The notes under the pieces were generated by a model. The model was not told the origin of the DNA. It made no database searches and saw nothing but the letters and a program-made list of their open reading frames with translations. Shown piece after piece: positions 61,003 to 64,000 of a stretch of 64,000 bases of DNA; position 1 is the stretch's first letter; each line of letters opens with the position of its first letter. The position numbers and the translations under genes were made by a program. The DNA is from Pseudonocardia parietis. GTDB taxonomy: Bacteria > Actinomycetota > Actinomycetes > Mycobacteriales > Pseudonocardiaceae. The stretch spans positions 2,852,001-2,916,000 of the forward strand of contig NZ_JAGINU010000001.1 in NCBI RefSeq assembly GCF_017876315.1, read 5' to 3'.

Positions 61003-62277
61003 ATGATGGTCGACGAAGGGCGCCCACGGTTTCAGGGACCGCTGGGACTCACCGGGCGCGCTCCGGGGCCCGATCTGGCACGCGGCTTCATGCTGCTGCT
61101 CATCGCGCTCGCGAACACGCCGTTCTACCTGTACGGGCGCGCACACTCCGTAGCCGGCTTCCACCCGGTGGACGGGTCGGTCGCCGACAAGATCGTCCAG
61201 GCGGTGTTGATCACCGGGGCGGACATGCGGGTCTACCCGATGTTCGCGTTCCTGTTCGGATACGGCCTCGCGGTGATCTACCGGCGGCAGGCCGCGGCCG
61301 GGGTGCCGGAGCACGAGGCGTTCCGGTTGCTGCAGCGACGCAACCTCTGGCTGCTCGTATTCGGCTTCGTCCACGCCCTGCTGCTCTGGGGCGGCGACGT
61401 GCTGGGTGCCTACGGTCTGTGCGGCCTGGTGCTGGTCTGGCTGTTCGTCCGGCGCGCCGACCGGACGCTGCTGATCTGGGCCGGCCTCGGGGCCACGGTG
61501 CTGTTCCTGCTCGCCGCGATGTCGGTACTCGGGGCGGTGGCGGTGCTCGCCTCCGACGGTGCGGTGCAGGCCGGCGGCGGTATGCCGGACTTCGTGACGG
61601 ACAGCGCCTCCGCCGACAACGTGCTGGCCGCGGCCGCCGGCCGGATGATGCTGTGGCCGTTCCTCGTGCTCGGCCAGGGCCTGCTCGGGCTGGCCGTGCC
61701 GGTGGCGATCCTGCTCGGGTTCTGGGCGGCCCGCCGTCGGATCCTCGAGGAGCCCGCGAACCACCGGCGGCTGCTGTGGGTCACCGCCGTCGGCGGGATC
61801 GCGATCGGCTGGGCCGGCGGCCTGCCGCACGCGCTGGCCCACATCGGGGTACTCGGCGGGCTGGACCAGGTCATGTGGGTCTTCTCGACCACACAGATGA
61901 TCACCGGACTGGCCTGCGGCATCGGCTACGTCGCCTTGTTCGGACTGATCGGGGACCGGCTCGCCGGGCGCCCGCTCGGCCCGGTCGGCTCCGCGGTATC
62001 CGCGGTCGGGAAGCGGTCGCTGACCAGCTACCTGGGCCAGTCCGTGCTGTGCGCGCCGCTGCTCGCCGCCTGGGGGTTCGGGCTCGGCGCGGAGCTCGAC
62101 AGCGCGACCATGGCCCTGTTCGCCATCGGGGTGTGGCTCGTGACGGTGGCGTTCGCGGTCTGGCTGGAGCGTCGCGGGAAGCCCGGACCGGCGGAGACCC
62201 TGCTCCGGCGGCTGATCTACCGCGACCGGCGTCCGGCGCCGGTCTCCGAGGCCCCGGGACGGTCGCGGGCCGGCTGA
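61003..62277 (+). CDS. DUF418 (YeiB-type) membrane protein
   Basis: A 424-residue membrane protein of about ten helices. Features of the family are GPDLARGFMLLLIALANTPFYLYG near the start, MFAFLFGYGLAVIYRRQ, and the DUF418 C-terminal domain with VGKRSLTSYLGQSVLCAPLLAAWGFGLG. AAGGGGGG precedes ATG 61003. Function of DUF418 proteins is unproven; acyl transfer or solute transport has been proposed for relatives. It follows the helicase by 98 bases and may or may not belong to the same unit. Confidence 0.85.
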   Translation: MMVDEGRPRFQGPLGLTGRAPGPDLARGFMLLLIALANTPFYLYGRAHSVAGFHPVDGSVADKIVQAVLITGADMRVYPMFAFLFGYGLAVIYRRQAAAGVPEHEAFRLLQRRNLWLLVFGFVHALLLWGGDVLGAYGLCGLVLVWLFVRRADRTLLIWAGLGATVLFLLAAMSVLGAVAVLASDGAVQAGGGMPDFVTDSASADNVLAAAAGRMMLWPFLVLGQGLLGLAVPVAILLGFWAARRRILEEPANHRRLLWVTAVGGIAIGWAGGLPHALAHIGVLGGLDQVMWVFSTTQMITGLACGIGYVALFGLIGDRLAGRPLGPVGSAVSAVGKRSLTSYLGQSVLCAPLLAAWGFGLGAELDSATMALFAIGVWLVTVAFAVWLERRGKPGPAETLLRRLIYRDRRPAPVSEAPGRSRAG

Positions 62278-62322
62278 CGCCGACGCGCCGGCGCTGCCCG
62301 GACCCGGCCTCGGCCGTGAGCG

Positions 62323-63297
62323 TCAGCACCCGCGCCGGTGCGCGCTGGGTGGCACGCCGTAGGCGGCACGGAACGCCCGGCTGAACCCGGCCGCGTCGGG
62401 GAAGCCGTGGCAGCGCGCGATCTGGCCGACCGGGACGTGCGCGAACCGTGGATCGGCGAGGTCGCGGCGGGCCCGTTCGAGGCGCTCGCGGCGGATCCGG
62501 CGGGTCACCGACTCGCCGGATCCGGCGAACAACCGGTGCAGCTGCCGGACCGAGACGAAGTGCGCGGCGGCGATCGACCGGGCCCCCAGATCGGGATCGG
62601 CGAGGTGGTCTGCGATGTAGCGTTCGACGCGTTCCCGCAGGTCGGCCCGGGATCGCTCGGTGCCTGCCGGGGCGCAGGCGGTCTGCGCCGCGTACTCGCC
62701 GGCCAGGGTCGCGACCAGCCCGCCCGCCTCGTCGGCGAGCCGGGCCGCGCCGAGGGGGCTGAGCGTGGGGACCTCGATCAGCTCCCGCAGCACACCGGTG
62801 ACGATCCGGCCCAGCCCGGAGCGGGAGTCGAGCCGGTGCGCGGTCGCCGCCGCGGACTCGGCGGGCGCGAGGTCGATCGACTGTCGCGGCCACGTGAACA
62901 CCTGCAGCGCCCAGTCCGCGGTGAGCGTCCAGGTGAAGGGACGGTCGGTCTCGTACAGCGCGAGGTGCCCGGGGTGCAGGACGGCACGTCGGCCGTCCTG
63001 CTCCAGCACGGCCGTTCCGCGGGTCAACAGCCCCACCTGCAGGAAGTCCCGGTCGTCCCGGGCGGCGAGCTGCGGGGTCCGGTGACAGACCTGCGGGACC
63101 GAGACCACCTCCGAGATCTGCAGGTGGGCCAGCGTCGCGCTGTGCACCGAGCCGGCGAACACGCCGCCGCGCCTGCGGTCCGGTGCGACGTCGAGGGCGA
63201 CGAAGTCGTGGCGCAACGCCTCCCGCCACTCGTCGCAGCGCCGGGTGTGCGACGCGATCGGCTCCGAGCCGGGGGTGAGGACCACGGGTACCTCCAC
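62323..63297 (-). CDS. AraC family transcriptional regulator
   Basis: A 324-residue regulator. The N-terminal region is an AraC-binding-like cupin (FVALDVAPDRRRGGVFAGSVHSATLAHLQISEV; LEQDGRRAVLHPGHLALYETDRPFTWTL). The C-terminal double helix-turn-helix reads ADLRERVERYIADHLADPDLGARSIAAAHFVSVRQLHRLFAGSGESVTRRIRRERLERARRDL and GQIARCHGFPDAAGFSRAFRAAYGVPPSAHR. GTG 63297. Divergent from the molybdopterin oxidoreductase 222 bases away, which it probably activates. Confidence 0.9.
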   Translation of the reverse strand: MEVPVVLTPGSEPIASHTRRCDEWREALRHDFVALDVAPDRRRGGVFAGSVHSATLAHLQISEVVSVPQVCHRTPQLAARDDRDFLQVGLLTRGTAVLEQDGRRAVLHPGHLALYETDRPFTWTLTADWALQVFTWPRQSIDLAPAESAAATAHRLDSRSGLGRIVTGVLRELIEVPTLSPLGAARLADEAGGLVATLAGEYAAQTACAPAGTERSRADLRERVERYIADHLADPDLGARSIAAAHFVSVRQLHRLFAGSGESVTRRIRRERLERARRDLADPRFAHVPVGQIARCHGFPDAAGFSRAFRAAYGVPPSAHRRGC

Positions 63298-63519
63298 AGC
63301 GGCGGGAACAGGGCGTCATCTGCGAGTCCACCGCCCGGTCGCGTCCCGGTCAACCCGACAACAGGTCCGAGCCGGGACCACCTCGCCGGCGCAACCACCG
63401 GCGCCCGGCCTGCCGCACACCACGCCGAACCGGGCACTCGGCGCCAACGACCTGGCGCGCTGCGCGAAACCGCGACGCCCCTCGCGACGCGAGGCTGACC
63501 ACGATCCCAGGAGGCGCGC

Positions 63520-64000
63520 ATGACCACCACACCCGAACTCCCGATCATCGATCTGCACGGATCCGGCACCCGGCGGGCCATCTGCCCGCACGACTGCCCG
63601 GACGGCTGCGCGATGACCGTCACCGTCGAGGACGGCCGCGCGACCGCGGTCCGCGGCGACGCCGAGCATCCCTTCACCCGGGGCGGGCTCTGCGTCAAGG
63701 TCAACAACTACGTCGACCGCGTCTACAGCCCGGATCGGGTCACGACCCCGCTGCGCCGCACCGGGCCGAAGGGCTCCGGCCGGTTCGAACCGATCAGCTG
63801 GGACGAGGCACTCGCCACGGTCGCGGACAACTTCCGGCGGGTGATCGCCGACCACGGCGCCGAGGCCGTCATGCCGGTCAGCTACCTCGGCACCCAGGGC
63901 ACGCTGAACGGTCTCAACGTCGGTGACCCGTTCTTCAACCGGATGGGCGCCACGGTCAGCGAGCGCACCTACTGCGACTCCGGTGCGTCGACGGCGTACG
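63520..64000 (+). CDS. Molybdopterin oxidoreductase, N-terminal part (cut by window end)
   Basis: The first 160 codons of a DMSO-reductase-family enzyme. The N-terminal iron-sulfur motif is CPHDCPDGCAM with a fourth cysteine in GGLCVKV, binding a [4Fe-4S] cluster. Then YSPDRVTTPLRRTGPKGSGRFEPISWDEALATVADNFRRVIADHGAEAVMPVSYLGTQG is typical. No Tat signal is present, so it is likely cytosolic. AGGAGG precedes ATG 63520 with good spacing. Substrate cannot be decided from this part; the rest lies beyond the window. Confidence 0.92.
   Translation, partial: MTTTPELPIIDLHGSGTRRAICPHDCPDGCAMTVTVEDGRATAVRGDAEHPFTRGGLCVKVNNYVDRVYSPDRVTTPLRRTGPKGSGRFEPISWDEALATVADNFRRVIADHGAEAVMPVSYLGTQGTLNGLNVGDPFFNRMGATVSERTYCDSGASTAY

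Overview
The window reads as chromosome of a high-GC actinomycete, most likely Pseudonocardia or a close relative (Pseudonocardiales). This rests on very high GC, frequent GTG starts, ATGA/GTGA gene overlaps, DUF3558 lipoproteins paired with type VII secretion-like helical proteins, a 13E12-type HNH gene, a WS/DGAT acyltransferase, a CC-terminal small protein beside CstA, and actinobacterial LexA boxes. Species-level identity is inference. No rRNA, tRNA, CRISPR array or insertion sequence was recognised.

Layout. 1-7121: acyl-CoA metabolism (CaiB/BaiF fragment, MaoC hydratase, acyl-CoA ligase) with GntR, PucR-type and PaaX-type regulators. 7172-13119: a compact island run by one TetR regulator (membrane protein, DHA2 efflux pump, ABM-like protein, family 1 glycosyltransferase, cytochrome P450). 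Five copies of one 18-bp dyad operator tie the convergent P450 to the rest. 13157-17418: two small hypotheticals, then a NarL-type two-component system divergent from an ABC-2 exporter. 17550-19184: an AlkB alkane hydroxylase fused to rubredoxin through a linker built from six 33-bp tandem repeats. 19209-25571: O-methyltransferase, cupin, a DsbA/VKOR oxidative folding pair, an anti-sigma-type ATPase and a PucR regulator divergent from a class III aminotransferase.

27670-33733: a four-gene glycerolipid operon (PlsB, HAD-PlsC fusion, WS/DGAT, alpha/beta hydrolase) suited to triacylglycerol or wax synthesis. 33758-39102: a Clp_N-domain regulator with a leaderless, double-operator promoter, an SH3-like lipoprotein, DinB under a LexA box, a large unknown protein and a DMT exporter. 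39249-44182: an oxidative catabolic operon (flavin monooxygenase, luciferase-like monooxygenase, two alpha/beta hydrolases). 44364-50555: Dps, an MFS pump, a CYTH protein, and a cstA / CC-terminal small protein / ArsA-Get3 ATPase operon.

51030-57625 is the most unusual stretch. It holds a tandem-duplicated accessory module: a lipoprotein plus a type VII substrate-like protein on the minus strand, facing a protein of unknown family on the plus strand. Copy A carries an SOS-controlled HNH endonuclease and a frameshifted third gene. Copy B carries a DUF4253 gene and an intact third gene. It is followed by a PLD-helicase-DUF3427 protein resembling defence enzymes, a DUF418 membrane protein, an AraC regulator and the start of a molybdopterin oxidoreductase that runs off the end.

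Several promoters (Clp_N regulator, DHA2 pump, P450, HNH gene, both module lipoprotein operons) place a -10 hexamer 6-7 bases before the start codon. This implies leaderless mRNAs, and it was used to choose starts.
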